Below are positions 29,283 to 38,969 of a DNA stretch of 64,000 nucleotides, piece after piece (position 1 is the first letter of the stretch; every line of letters starts with the position of its first letter). The notes under the pieces were generated by a model, which saw only the letters and a list, made by a program, of their open reading frames with translations, made no database searches and was not told the origin of the DNA. The DNA is from Dacryopinax spathularia (taxonomy: Eukaryota > Basidiomycota > Dacrymycetes > Dacrymycetales > Dacrymycetaceae). Where the stretch lies: NCBI GenBank assembly GCA_037974965.1, contig JBBPFI010000019.1, positions 62,001-126,000 on the forward strand. Direction: 5' to 3'. The position numbers were made by a program, and so were the translations under genes.

Positions 29283-29344
29283 CTTGATTTGTAATATTAA
29301 TATTACAAATCAAGATCTTTATTTTTTAAATAAAAAATAAAGGC
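29283..29344 (-). repeat. double hairpin element, family A (A4), in motif 1
   Basis: 62 nt. On plus: CTTGATTTGTAATATT then AATATTACAAATCAAG, AT, then CTTTATTTTTT...AATAAAGGC. It lies only 9 nt from the family-B element of the same motif. Confidence 0.88.
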
Positions 29345-29353
29345 AGTTATACC

Positions 29354-29405
29354 TGTAGGTTTTTTTATAAAAAACCTACCTAATCTTGTTTTAAAAAAAC
29401 AAGAT
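29354..29405 (-). repeat. double hairpin element, family B (B3), in motif 1
   Basis: 52 nt. On plus: GTAGGTTTTTTT...AAAAAACCTAC, CTAAT, then CTTGTTTTAAAAAAACAAG. It lies between codons for SWFIT and GIT. Confidence 0.87.
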
Positions 29406-30145
29406 GGTTATAAATCAGCTTAAATTCTTATCTAATATCATATTGTATTTATTTTTATGGTTAGTATAAAAAAATCGTTTTAAAAAATTTTGTTTAGAAA
29501 GGATTTTGGCTATATAGTAATTTTCATAAACTAATAGATCACACCTTAAATTATTTTTCAATAATCAACTACCATCTGTTCGTTGCTCTTTTACAAATTC
29601 AATATTAAATCTTTTACCACTTAAATTTTTATATTTTAAATTTGAAAAAGGTAAAAGTAATGAATATGATTTAGATACGCGATTGCCCATTTTATTTTCA
29701 TAAATCTTCTGACTTATTACTGTATCTGAATAATTAGTTCAGAGTAACATAATATTTATTTGTTGTTTTAGTATCAGAAGCTTTAGGGTGTCCCCGTAAT
29801 TTGATAGTTTACACCCAAAAAATGTAGATTTCCTAATTCTACTTTCGGGTTATCGTATTAAACAACATGCTTCACTTCGTTTGCTCCGAAACCGACTAAT
29901 TTTTTTGATTTCGCTTTTGCAAGTATAGTGTCAAGGCGGAATGCTTAACGTTCTTTTTACATCGACACCAATTCAATTTGAACTAGCGATCTAGCATTCA
30001 TCGTTGACTGTCAGGAGTTCCTGGGTCTCTATTTGGAATAGGTAGACTTTCTCAAGTTTTCCCCTCCTAAGAACCGGGCAAGCGACTTTCACCGCACACG
30101 GCTCAAGCATGATACTTACTTTTTTATAAATTAAATTTTAGTTTT

Positions 30146-30201
30146 CCTGAAAAAAATATTTTTTTTCAAGTTTGTAACTTTTGATTTCAAAAGTTGCAAA
30201 C
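30146..30201 (-). repeat. double hairpin element (C5) at end of rns intron 1 ORF
   Basis: On plus: CCTGAAAAAAATA...TTTTTTTTCA, then GTTTGTAACTTTTG...CAAAAGTTGCAAAC. It follows codons KKNNIKI of the LAGLIDADG ORF. Confidence 0.75.
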
Positions 30202-31015
30202 AATCTTTATATTGTTTTTTTTATAACCTAATAAAACTTCATTCATATTTAAATACTCAGTTAAAGATTTTAAATCTTTTTTACTTGTTATATTTAATAA
30301 ATAAGTTGTTTTTCTAGTATCTCTAGTACGAACTAATACTTTTGGTCCAAATTTAAAATAATCCTTAATATAGTATATAATTTTTTCATCAGTATGTTCA
30401 ATAAAAAATCTAGGTATTTGCTTATTTTTTTTTGATATATACGTAAAAGAAGCTTCACCATTCTTGATTTTTATATTAATATAATAAATCAAGATCTTTA
30501 TTTTTTAAATAAAAAATAAAGGTAATAAACCCTCCCAATCAGTTTTTCCAAAATTCAATTGTTATTTGATTTAAATCTGGAATTATTTTTTCAATTGCAA
30601 TATTTGATAAATTTTCATCTTTTTTTAAGTAGTTTATTTTATTTAGAATACATCATTTTATTTGTTCTAATCGTGTAGATTGATGACTGATTAATAAATT
30701 ATTTTGAGAGGTGCTTGAATGAAAAAAATTATTTATTAATCATTTTTAATCTTCATATTTTGCAATAGATAAGTGAACTTCATTTCTATGCTCATACTTA
30801 TATATTATACCTCTATATCCTAATTTACTATGTATTTCTTCTATAAGTAAAGTATCTCTTATATGTAAACTTAAATGAAAAGAAAATTGTAGTGTATAAT
30901 GTGTAAAAATCCCTTTACTATTAGTTCTTTTTACTTTTGTTGTTTGAAATTTTCCTTCGGCGTCAATAAAGCCAATTAATCATTGTTTAAATTTTTCATC
31001 GTTTCAAATTTTTAT
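30187..31015 (-). pseudogene. LAGLIDADG ORF in rns group II intron
   Basis: Motif 1 is intact: WLIGFIDAEGKFQTTK (about 30985-30940), followed by IFTHYTLQFSFHLSLHIRD. Motif 2 is NWLGGFI, element 30463-30523, NGEASFTYISKKNKQIPRF, then VRTRDTRKTTYLLNIT and a short C-terminus ending in another double hairpin (30146-30201). The frame is open between motif 1 and the element in table 4. It is of the group II-resident LAGLIDADG subfamily. The element shifts the frame (61 nt). Confidence 0.72.
30463..30523 (-). repeat. double hairpin element, family A (A5), in motif 2
   Basis: 61 nt. On plus: CTTGATTTTTATATTAATAT...AAATCAAG, AT, then CTTTATTTTTTAAATAAAAA...AAAGG. It lies between codons for WLGGFI and NGEASF. 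Confidence 0.86.
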
Positions 31016-32536
31016 CATTATTAATATTTAGTAGCTACACTTCTTAAAAAATTAGATAAAACTAAATAACATTAAAATTAAGTTTATTTGTATTAAGGTT
31101 TATTGGAGCTGGAGCAAAATATTTTTAGTTTTATTTATTAATTTATATTTTATTTTTAATTTAAAGTATAATTTGATCACACCAAAAGAAAGTCAGCATC
31201 CTTTCAGATTAGTTTATATAAACCTATCTAATTCATTACAAATTAGCATTTGCTTTTTTCTTATCATTTTACCTCTAATTAATATATTTATCCTCACGAA
31301 TAAAATAGCAATAAAACTATCATTGCAAATTATAGGTATTACCTTGTTCCTAAATAAATACAATAGATAACATTAGGTTCTTACTTTACTATATTAAATA
31401 AAATGTTCGTCACCAACTCACCAGGACGTTAAGTTGTCTATTTAATAAGTTTTAAAACATAAGTTCAGTTTCCTTAACCTTAGAAATCAGTCCTCGTTAA
31501 AATAATTAATTTTATTAAAAAAATTAAAAACAGCAAGATAATCTTTAATTAACTTTATCCTAAAGCTTTATACAAAAATATTACTATCTTTGCATATTTA
31601 GGTGGACTATTATCTGACGAAAGATAACATACTTTTTAAGTACAATATTATATTTAAGCTTTCAAGTCGCACATCCTGTTTCCTTCCCTGACCTTAGTTC
31701 CCTCAGCGTCAATTAAACTTGGATAATTGCCTTTGCCTTTATCATTCCACTTCTCATCTCCAAATTAAGCCTCTCATAGAAGCGTTCTATTATCCTCTAT
31801 AAAATTCAATCATCTTATATAAATATAAAAATGCTGCCTACGAACCCTTTATGCCTATTAATTATGAATAACGTTAGCACTAGCCGTTTTACCGCGACTG
31901 CTGGCACGGCGATTGGTCAGTACTACGAGGTAATATCGTGTCATTATCTAATTATTACTCTATTCTTGATGACGTAAAGACGTTACCAATGAATTCTAGT
32001 TAGCTCCATCAATCTTGCGATCATTGTGAAAAATTCTTAGCTGCTGCGGAACAATTCCCGGAGGGTTGATTTCATCCCCACTGTGGCCGGTGGCCCTTTC
32101 GAGACGACTATGGATCATCGGCTTGAGCTAGTCCGTTACACTATCAACTACCTATACCAAATTAAGCAAATCCTATAACAGAAACATTCCTTTATATTAA
32201 CTTAAAAGCTCTTTATTAGAGACTCATGATAACAACGGATCAAAGTTTCGTAAGTTAATTGTTCTTAATCTCTAAGAATTATAGGGTATCTTCTTAACCA
32301 TTACTCACCCGTACGCCAATTATCTCATTGAGATAGATTAACTTGCATGCTTTAGACTACTAGGCAACGTTCCATCCGAACCAAAATTAAATTCCTTCTT
32401 ATTGTTAACTTAAGATTTTAGTCTTAGCGTATTATATTCACATTGCTTGTGATTTTTCTAATTTAAAGAGAGATTTTTAATTCTCTTCTTTTATATAAAA
32501 AGAAAAAAATTCTAATTATATTTTGTTTTAATATTT

Positions 32537-32617
32537 TACGAACAAAGAGACTTGAACTCATACGGATTTCTCCACTTCTACTTAACAGAAGACTGGCTAC
32601 CATTTCAGCATGTTCGC
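32537..32617 (-). tRNA. trnL: tRNA-Leu(UAA)
   Basis: Acceptor GCGAACA/TGTTCGT, loop GTTAAGT (anticodon TAA), class II variable arm, T arm TGAGTTCAAGTCT. Confidence 0.92.
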
Positions 32618-32673
32618 TTAGAATTATTTAATTTTTAATAATTAAAATTAAATAAAATATATTAGTATTATTT

Positions 32674-32746
32674 AACACCTTACAGGAGTCGAACCTGGAT
32701 TATATTACTCCGAAGGTAAACGTATTGACCATTATACTAAAGGTGT
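32674..32746 (-). tRNA. trnR: tRNA-Arg(UCG)
   Basis: Acceptor ACACCTT/AAGGTGT, loop CTTCGGA (anticodon TCG), T arm CAGGTTCGACTCCTG. Confidence 0.87.
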
Positions 32747-32782
32747 GCATAAAAAAGTAAAATAAAAAGTAATTATTATAAT

Positions 32783-32865
32783 TACGAGTAAAGAGACTTG
32801 AACTCTTAGTCCTAAAAGGATGAACGCCTAAAATTCACTTGGCTACCAAATTTCAACATACTCGT
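32783..32865 (-). tRNA. trnL: tRNA-Leu(UAG)
   Basis: Acceptor ACGAGTA/TACTCGT, loop TTTAGGC (anticodon TAG), long variable arm. Clearly related to trnL(UAA) about 250 nt away. Confidence 0.93.
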
Positions 32866-33060
32866 AAAATTAAAGTTAAACATTGAAATTCAAAAAGCTT
32901 TTAGAATTGAAAATTTTTTTTACTTACTTTTCTTTTAAACGGGGTGGAAATTTTTATAATTATTTTTTAATTCTAATTGTAATTATATTAATAAAAAGTT
33001 TAAGTTTAATTAAATAAATAATTAATTATAAAAATGAAATGTAAATTCTCGTTCTGGGCT

Positions 33061-33080
33061 AACCATGGCTGCCCACGGCA
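33061..33080. repeat. GC cluster next to atp6 stop
   Basis: ACCATGGCTGCCCACGGCAC region sharing the GGCTGCCCACGG core with the two 10-mer arrays. Confidence 0.65.
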
Positions 33081-33863
33081 CTAATGTAAATGTATACTAT
33101 CATTTAAATAACTACATACTAAAATACAAAATACATAAGCTTGGATTACTGATACAACTAATTCTAAACCTAATAGTGCTACAAAAATAGTAAATGGAAC
33201 TAAGGTTATTATAAATGAGATAATACCGCTAGTAAACATTTGGCCTAAAAAAGTAGATAATATTTTTATTAAAGTATGACCACTAAGCATATTTGCAAAA
33301 AGTCTGATACCTAATGAAAAAGCTCTTGCTAAATAAGATACAAATTCGATTAGTGCTAATAATGGAGCTAATAATAATGGAGTACCTCCTGGTATAAAAA
33401 AAGAAAAAAATTTGATTTTATGTATACTTAAAGATAAAAGTGTTACAGCAATAAAAATTGTAATACTTAAACCCATAGTAACAATAACTGAAGTTGTAAC
33501 TGTATAATTATAAGGTACATTACCAGTTAAATTTGCTATTAATATAAAAAAAAATAAAGTATAAATTAAAGGAAAATATTTATCATTATTACCTGATATT
33601 TGACTTTTTACCATACTTAGTATACTGGCATATAAACTTTCCAATACAATAGTCATTTGAGATGGTACTATTTTTTGGTTATTAATACTATAATAATGAA
33701 ATGATATTATTAAGAATAATGTTAATAAACAGTATAAACCTAAATTAGTTAGACTTAGATTTAAATAACCAAAAATAGGAGCTTGTATACTAAAAATACT
33801 ATTGACTTCAAATTGATCTAAGGGTGAACAAAATATTGAAAATTGAGGTTTTGAAAACAACAT
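33081..33863 (-). CDS. atp6: ATP synthase subunit a (subunit 6)
   Basis: Encodes 260 residues from ATG at 33863, or 268 from an upstream in-frame TTG at 33887. ATG is preferred because it gives MLFSKPQF...SPLDQFEV, close to the usual fungal N-terminus. Membrane protein forming the proton half-channels of Fo. The signature SLGIRLFANMLSGHTL carries the essential Arg, and the C-terminus LGLELVVSVIQAYVFCIL is typical. Stop TAG at 33081-33083. A GC cluster abuts the stop (33061-33080). Confidence 0.96.
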   Translation of the reverse strand: MLFSKPQFSIFCSPLDQFEVNSIFSIQAPIFGYLNLSLTNLGLYCLLTLFLIISFHYYSINNQKIVPSQMTIVLESLYASILSMVKSQISGNNDKYFPLIYTLFFFILIANLTGNVPYNYTVTTSVIVTMGLSITIFIAVTLLSLSIHKIKFFSFFIPGGTPLLLAPLLALIEFVSYLARAFSLGIRLFANMLSGHTLIKILSTFLGQMFTSGIISFIITLVPFTIFVALLGLELVVSVIQAYVFCILVCSYLNDSIHLH

Positions 33864-34072
33864 TAAAAGAAAAGGTTTTTCGGACAAGATAATAATTTTG
33901 AGTTTTAATTGAGTATTTGACTTATTAAAAACTTTTTTTTTTAATAGGATGCCATTTTTAATCGAACACCTAATGAGAAAATTAAAGTTTTTTTTTATTA
34001 TTTTTCTTTTTGAATCGAACGCCTTGTGATAAAATTAAAGTATGTTTTTATTTTTATTTTTAAAAAATATTT

Positions 34073-34146
34073 CGAGCTTTATCGGATTCGAACCGACACC
34101 CCTCTAAGTGACAGTTAGAGACTCTATCCAATTAAGATAAAAGCTC
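34073..34146 (-). tRNA. trnD: tRNA-Asp(GUC)
   Basis: Acceptor GAGCTTT/AAAGCTC, stem TCTAA/TTAGA with loop CTGTCAC (anticodon GTC), T arm TCGGTTCGAATCCGA. Confidence 0.93.
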
Positions 34147-34889
34147 ATTAAGTTAGAAAAATTTCTATTATTATTTGAAATTCTTTCTAATCTTTTAAAA
34201 AAAGTTTAAATTTAATGAAAATAAAAATTTCAATTTCAATTACAATTTTTTAAATGATTTATGTAATTATATATATTTTTTTCCGTGGGGAATGATTATT
34301 AATTTTATGCTATTGATAAAAGAAATAAAATTTTATTCATTATTCAATAGTTTATATAAAAGAAAAATAAAATTTATTAAATATTTAACTTATCTAAAGC
34401 AAACAATAGAGATAAAAGAGATAAAGGGGTGTTAATTATAAAAAAATATTATTTTGGATTAGTTTGTATATAATAATAATATTTTATTTTAACTTTTGTA
34501 GTAAAGGGGAGATATTACATTTTTATAAAAGGGTTTATAAAATTAGTGCCGTGGGCAGCCGTGGGCAGCCGTGGGCAGCCGTGGGCAGCCGTGGGCAGCC
34601 GTGGGCAGCCGTGGTTTAAAAAAAATTAAAAAAATATATTTTTTTTAAACGTGGGCGAAAATTTTGATTATTTTTATAAATTCGTAATAATTCTGAATTA
34701 TTGATTATATTACTTATTTATTTAAATATTTGGTTACTTATTCAAAATTTTTATTTTTTTTTTATTTTTAATAATTTTTTTAATAATTGTTCATTCAACT
34801 ATTATATGAACTTTTCATTTATTTCCCATAGCATGAACCTTAAAAATAAAAAAAAAAGATTTTTTTTTTTATTTTTAATTTTTAGGCAA
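34147..34889. other. spacer with GC 10-mer array
   Basis: AT-rich. Holds the tandem array at 34551-34614. The hydrophobic reading after it (34701-34895) is low-complexity and not supported as a gene. Confidence 0.5.
34551..34614 (+). repeat. tandem 10-mer array GTGGGCAGCC x6
   Basis: Six perfect copies plus GTGG, preceded by GTGCC. Its exact reverse complement is repeated six times at 39145-39204, so the two arrays form inverted repeats of about 60 bp bounding a 4.5-kb block. No variable spacers, so not a CRISPR array. Confidence 0.95.
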
Positions 34890-35800
34890 ATGTGAACAAA
34901 AAATATTAAAATCTTTTATTAAATATATAATATGTTTTAAAGCTTTAAATTCAGCATCTATAGTTTGTATCTCAGCTAAGCTTTTTTACACAAAACATTT
35001 AAAATTTTCAACCTCAGTATTCTTAGGTATTTATATGCTAGTTAAAAAAAGCAAAGTAAGCATATTTGTCACCTGCTTTTAATAATTTGTCCATACCTAA
35101 TATTATACTTCAAATTACTGCTGCAGGTTGTGGCTGATCTTATGTACCTTTTATACTAAAAATAGCTTTTACAGATAAATTTTTTCCTACGGCACTAATG
35201 CTAATATTTTCTGTGATGAATTACATATATTAAGAGCATTAGTGCCGTGGGTGAACCTAGTAATTTATAGAAATAATTATATATAATTATAGCTATAATA
35301 ACAAGTTAGATTCAAATTTCAAAAAAGGAATATTATATAAAAATAAATAAAGAGTATAGGAATATTTTAAGGTTCTGGTAACCTTTTTTAATATAGTAAA
35401 CTTAAAAATATTAATCCACTTGTTACAGGAAATAAACGAACTATTGGTTTATTTTTTAATTTATAATATTTTATTTCTTTTATTAAAAAAAAAAATATAC
35501 ATATTTTTTTTTTTAATAAAAAGCTTTTTTCTTAGAGAAAAGGGTAAGATTGATACCTTAAAGCTTTTTTAGCTTTTTATCATATTATACCAGTCACAGT
35601 ATTATTATACAAAACTACGTCTGAAAACATCCTTATATTTGCTAAACCAGAATCAATTTTATCTGATTTACCAGAATCCTTATTAATATTTGATTTGCCA
35701 GAATCTTTTTTAATTTTAGATAAATAAAATAATAATTTATCTGATTTAAAAAGATTTATATCACGTAACGTATTCTATATAATACTGATAATTGGATTTA
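34890..35800 (-). pseudogene. decayed fourth copy of a cob-fused accessory ORF
   Basis: Stretches resemble the extension of cob copy 2: 35590-35780 matches 38500-38690 (ISxFxKSD-like repeats, VTGxxWY), 35080-35230 matches 38095-38230 (AVKAI...GT...PxAxxLxIxLGxDxLLKA region) and 34890-35060 matches 37840-38080. No cob exon is attached. Stops in every frame. It shows that the block has been duplicated repeatedly. Confidence 0.6.
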
Positions 35801-36239
35801 TTAATATAATAATAAAAAATGTAACAAATAATAGAATGTAAATATAACTTATTAGGAATAAATCTAATAAGTATATAATAAGATAAAAGATCAATATATG
35901 AATCTTATATTATGATATTAAAACTAATAATAATAATGAATTATTAATATAAACTATCTTTCTAGTATATCTTTATAGACTAGATATATAAAAATAAAAA
36001 TAAAAATAAAATTTAAGAGGAGTCTCTAATATATTTAAAAAATAAATATTATAATAAGTTAATAAAAAAATAAAAAGAAATTTATTAAGTAAAAATCATA
36101 AACAAAAATTTCTAGCCTTTTTTTCTGGTGTAAAAATTAAGAAATTATAGATATTATATGGAGATATAAATTTATAAAACCTAAAAAGGGGTTAAACTTT
36201 TTTTATAAAAAATAAAGATTATTAAAAAAATAATTATAA
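35801..36239. other. AT-rich spacer
   Basis: Mostly A, T and short TAATA-like repeats. No gene or RNA seen. Confidence 0.5.
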
Positions 36240-36677
36240 TTATTTTTTTTTAGAGAAATCTTTATTTTTTACCAACTCCTTAATTTCATTTTTTAATTTA
36301 TTAACTTGTTCTTTGTTGTCTATAATTTGTTGTTGAGTTCCAGTCATTAATTCTTTAACATCACTAGTTGAGAATTCTGCAGAATGTTCTTTTATATATT
36401 TTTTAATTTTTAATCATTCAATGATTTCATCATGTGTTCTGATAGTTTCTGATAGTTTTTTCTTGATTTCAGTCATAATTTTACCTTGTGGTGTTTGAGA
36501 CCCAGGTATTAAACCAGCTATAAATGGTCTAAAAAAAGGATCTTTACCAGCTATTGTAAGAGCAGTATCATAACTTAACATAAGACCTCTCACTGCACCA
36601 ACTGGTGCAGCTTCATTACATAAACCTTTCACACACATAAGTTCTCTTATAGCTATTGTGGCAAATTGGTTTATAGG
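36240..36677 (-). pseudogene. second part of accessory ORF downstream of cob copy 3
   Basis: In frame after a TAA at 36678: PINQFATIAIRELMCVKGLC, NEAAPVGAVRGLMLSYDTAL, then a charged coiled-coil-like tail (EIKKKLSETIRTHDEIIEW, NKEQVNKLKNEIKELVKNK), ending in TAA at 36240-36242. It is paralogous to the segment at 37806-38214 (shared CVKGxC...AxPV and FFxPFxA). Function unknown. It may be a separate small ORF, since a stop lies at nearly the same place in both paralogues. Confidence 0.55.
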
Positions 36678-37354
36678 TTAATTATAAACATCTAATTTAC
36701 CAGAATGAATTAAATAATAAATATGAACTCATCTATTATAGGATATATATAGATGATAAATCCCAAATAATGTACCAATAAAAAGCAAAAAATATATAAT
36801 ATAAATATTAATCCCTAAATTAAACCTATGATTACTTAATATAATTAACAAACTTAAACCACCTAAAAACCGTAAAATTCTAATTTGTGGTAATAATTGA
36901 AACTTTAAAATCTTGTCAGGTAAAGTGGGTGTATTATAAGCTATTTTAAAAGCTAATCAAATTCTAGAGGATAAACTTTTAGTATTATTAGTAGAATTTA
37001 AATCTTCTAAATTATTTTTTCTATTAATAATATTAATATCATATAATGTATTTTCTACTATTCCAAATAATGGTGTCAGTATAAAAAAAAATAAAAAATA
37101 ATAGAAAGTAAAGAGTTGACCTAACTCTAAAAATGGTTGATCCGGATGTTGACTACCTATTCACCCTAAAGCAATAAAATTGAAAACAAAAAATCAAAAT
37201 TGGAATTTTGCAATAGGTCTAAATTGATTTCCTCGTAATCGTGAAGTATCTAATAATGGCAAGGCTAATAAAATAAGCAATGATCCAAACATGGCAATAA
37301 CCCCTAATAGTTTATTAGGAATAGATCTAAGAATGGCATAATAAGGTAAAAGAT
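36678..37354 (-). CDS. cob: extra cob 3' exon (copy 3) fused to an accessory membrane ORF
   Basis: Starts at a splice-like junction (...AATATAGTG|AT) and reads [40 protein letters not shown], then to [26 protein letters not shown], the normal end of cytochrome b. It continues without stop into [16 protein letters not shown] and two membrane segments ([32 protein letters not shown]), stop TAA at 36678. The cob part is intact and keeps codons lost in copy 1, so this copy could supply the real C-terminus of cytochrome b by alternative splicing. Confidence 0.72.
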
Positions 37355-37805
37355 CACTATATTAATAATTTTTTTTTTAATAACTATCTATTTGATTCAA
37401 ATTTATTATAAATTAAATATAAATATAAAAAAAAAATCTTAATCTTAAAGTTTTAAAGAGTTTATGAAAAAATATATTTTTCTATGATTTTTTTTTTATT
37501 TTTTTTTAAGGCGTATAACAGCCTGGAAAAAAAAAATTCATATGTAATCTTTATATCCTTCGGGCTATATTATTAATAAAATATAAAAAAAATTATTAAA
37601 GATTTACAATTTCAAACCGTAAAGATAAAATAGATGAAGGGTTATTAAGTATAAGGAAATCTTATTTTTTATTATTTTTTATTAAAATTAATATCTTGAC
37701 CTTATTAGTAAAGGTAAGATTCTACATTTGTTTATAAAAAAGGGTTATATAATTTTTTTATTTTATATTAGATTTTAGATATTTTTGAACAATTAACTAT
37801 AAAGT
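37355..37805. other. spacer between cob copy 3 and the copy 2 extension
   Basis: About 50 nt next to the exon (TTGAATCAAATAGATAGTTA-like) is shared with the region upstream of copy 2 and probably represents intron 3' end sequence. The rest is AT-rich. Confidence 0.5.
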
Positions 37806-38214
37806 TTATTTATTTAAAAATTTTTTTACTTCTTCAAAAATTTTACTTCATTGTTTAGCATTATTTAATAATTGTTCATTCAGTAATTTTATGAACTCTT
37901 CATACTCTTCTGCAGGTAAACCTTTAAAATCTTTAAGTGAATTTTTAACCTCTTCTAAGTTTTTAGATTCAGCCTCTATAGCATTTATTTCTGTTATACT
38001 TTTTTGAATAAGATGTTTAATTCATGTAGCATCATAAATTTTAGGTACTAATATGCTAGCTAAAAAAGGGTGCAAAAAAAGCATGTTGAGAACATGCTTT
38101 TAATATTTCGTCTACACCTAACATTATACCTAATGTTAATGCTACAGGTTATGCAGTATCACAAGTACCTTTTACACAAGCAATAGCTTTTACAGCTAAA
38201 CTTGCTAATCTATC
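37806..38214 (-). pseudogene. second part of accessory ORF downstream of cob copy 2
   Basis: After TAG at 38215: DRLASLAVKAIACVKGTCDT, one in-frame TAA, PVALTLGIMLGVDEILKACS, HAFFAPFLASILVPKIYDAT, then a Glu/Lys-rich helix (EINAIEAESKNLEEVKNSL) ending in TAA at 37806-37808. Paralogue of 36240-36677. Broken by the internal TAA unless it is two ORFs. Confidence 0.55.
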
Positions 38215-38969
38215 CTATGGTGAATTACGAACATTGAGAGCATCAGATCGCAGTAATTTATATAAATATTTAATTCTAATAATAGATATAACTATATGAT
38301 AGACTAAAAATAATACTCCTATAAACAAAAAAACACAGAGCATATGAAAACTCCAGGGTTCTGGTAAGCTACTATTACTTAGTAAAGCTAACATACTTAA
38401 TCCACTTATTACACGAAATACACGAACAATTAGTTTATTCTGAAAGTCCAATACATTTTGTGGTAATGTTGGTGTGTTAAAACCTTTCTTAACACCATAT
38501 CAAATTCTACCAGTCACAGAATTACTATAAATAACTCCAGTAGAATCTTTCCTAATATCTGATGAATTAGAAAAAATTTTATCTGTTTTATCAGAATCCT
38601 TTTTAATATTTGATGTATTATAAATAAACTTATCTAATTTAAATTGATTTACATCTTGTAAAGTATTTTCTAAAATACCGGTCATTGGTATTATTAATAT
38701 ATAATATCCAAAGTAAAAGGCTGTAAAACCCTGACCTAACCCTAAAAAGGGTTGATCTGGATGTTGACTACCTATTCACCCTAAAGCAATAAAATTGAAA
38801 ACAAAAAATCAAAATTGGAATTTTGCAATAGGTCTAAATTGATTTCCTCGTAATCGTGAAGTATCTAATAATGGCAAGACTAATAAAATAAGCAAAGAAC
38901 CAAACATGGCAATAACCCCTAATAATTTATTAGGAATAGATCTAAGAATGGCATAATAAGGCAAAAGAT
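38215..38969 (-). CDS. cob: extra cob 3' exon (copy 2) fused to an accessory membrane ORF
   Basis: Same junction (...AATATAGTG|AT) and same [10 protein letters not shown]...[12 protein letters not shown] as the other copies, but a different ending: [30 protein letters not shown]. It is then fused to a Ser/Asp/Lys-rich linker ([20 protein letters not shown]) and membrane segments ([32 protein letters not shown]), stop TAG at 38215-38217. The cob part is complete and plausible as a functional C-terminus. Confidence 0.72.

Larger units (their letters stand above)
28342..29440 (-). pseudogene. two-motif LAGLIDADG ORF with four hairpin inserts
   Basis: Motif 1 reads SWFIT, element 29354-29405, GIT, element 29283-29344, NAEGTFMIKIRK: one motif interrupted twice. 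A small hairpin at 29126-29145 lies after IRNYF and before GKGNISNIRID. Motif 2 is NPQWMS, element 28726-28785, GFVSGEACFFINI. It ends KRQG-TAG at 28342-28344. Outside the inserts the frame is otherwise preserved through both halves, including the LLFKN...LTVNGIAEIINIRASMN block. Confidence 0.78.
28111..29845 (-). mobile_element. group I (IC-type) intron 2 of rns with LAGLIDADG ORF
   Basis: Inserted after ...TGTTTAATACGATAACCCG (near E. coli position 960). Core 29845-29490 on minus, same family as rns intron 3 but more divergent. The ORF follows. The 3' exon resumes near ...GGCGAAATGGCGTAAAATC. Confidence 0.78.
30031..31672 (-). mobile_element. group II intron 1 of rns with LAGLIDADG ORF
   Basis: Begins GTGCGACTTG after ...GGAAACAGGAT and ends ...TATTCCAAAT before AGAGACCC. 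Domain V is at about 30108-30065 (GAGCCGTGTGCGGTGAAAGTC...CCGGTTC). Group II introns with LAGLIDADG ORFs at rRNA sites are known in basidiomycetes. Junction uncertain by one base. Confidence 0.88.
25645..32410 (-). rRNA. rns: small subunit ribosomal RNA, three introns
   Basis: 5' end near 32410 (ATGGAACGTTGCC, GCATGCAAGTTAATC). Universal blocks in order on minus: AGTGGGGATGAAATCAACC; GTGCCAGCAGTCGCGGTAA (about 31925-31905); GAGGGAACTAAGG; AGAGACCCAGGAACTCC (30030); GAAGTGAAGCATGTTGTTTA (about 29885); GTGTTGCATGGCTGTTGCCA (about 27985); ACCGTCCGTCACGTGC (about 25905); 3' end GGGATGAAGTCGTAGCAGGG and GGAAGGTGCAGCTGC at about 25665-25650. Exons approximately 32410-31673, 30030-29846, 28110-27813 and 26125-25645. 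Exon edges at introns 2 and 3 are uncertain by some tens of bases. Confidence 0.93.

Noticed and set aside
31173-31370. 65-residue plus-strand ORF
   Set aside because: Lies antisense within the rns group II intron; hydrophobic low-complexity shadow.
34551-34614. Possible CRISPR array
   Set aside because: Perfect 10-mers back to back with no spacers, in mitochondrial DNA.
34701-34895. Hydrophobic plus-strand ORF
   Set aside because: F/I/L/N-only composition from AT-rich spacer, no start context or relatives.
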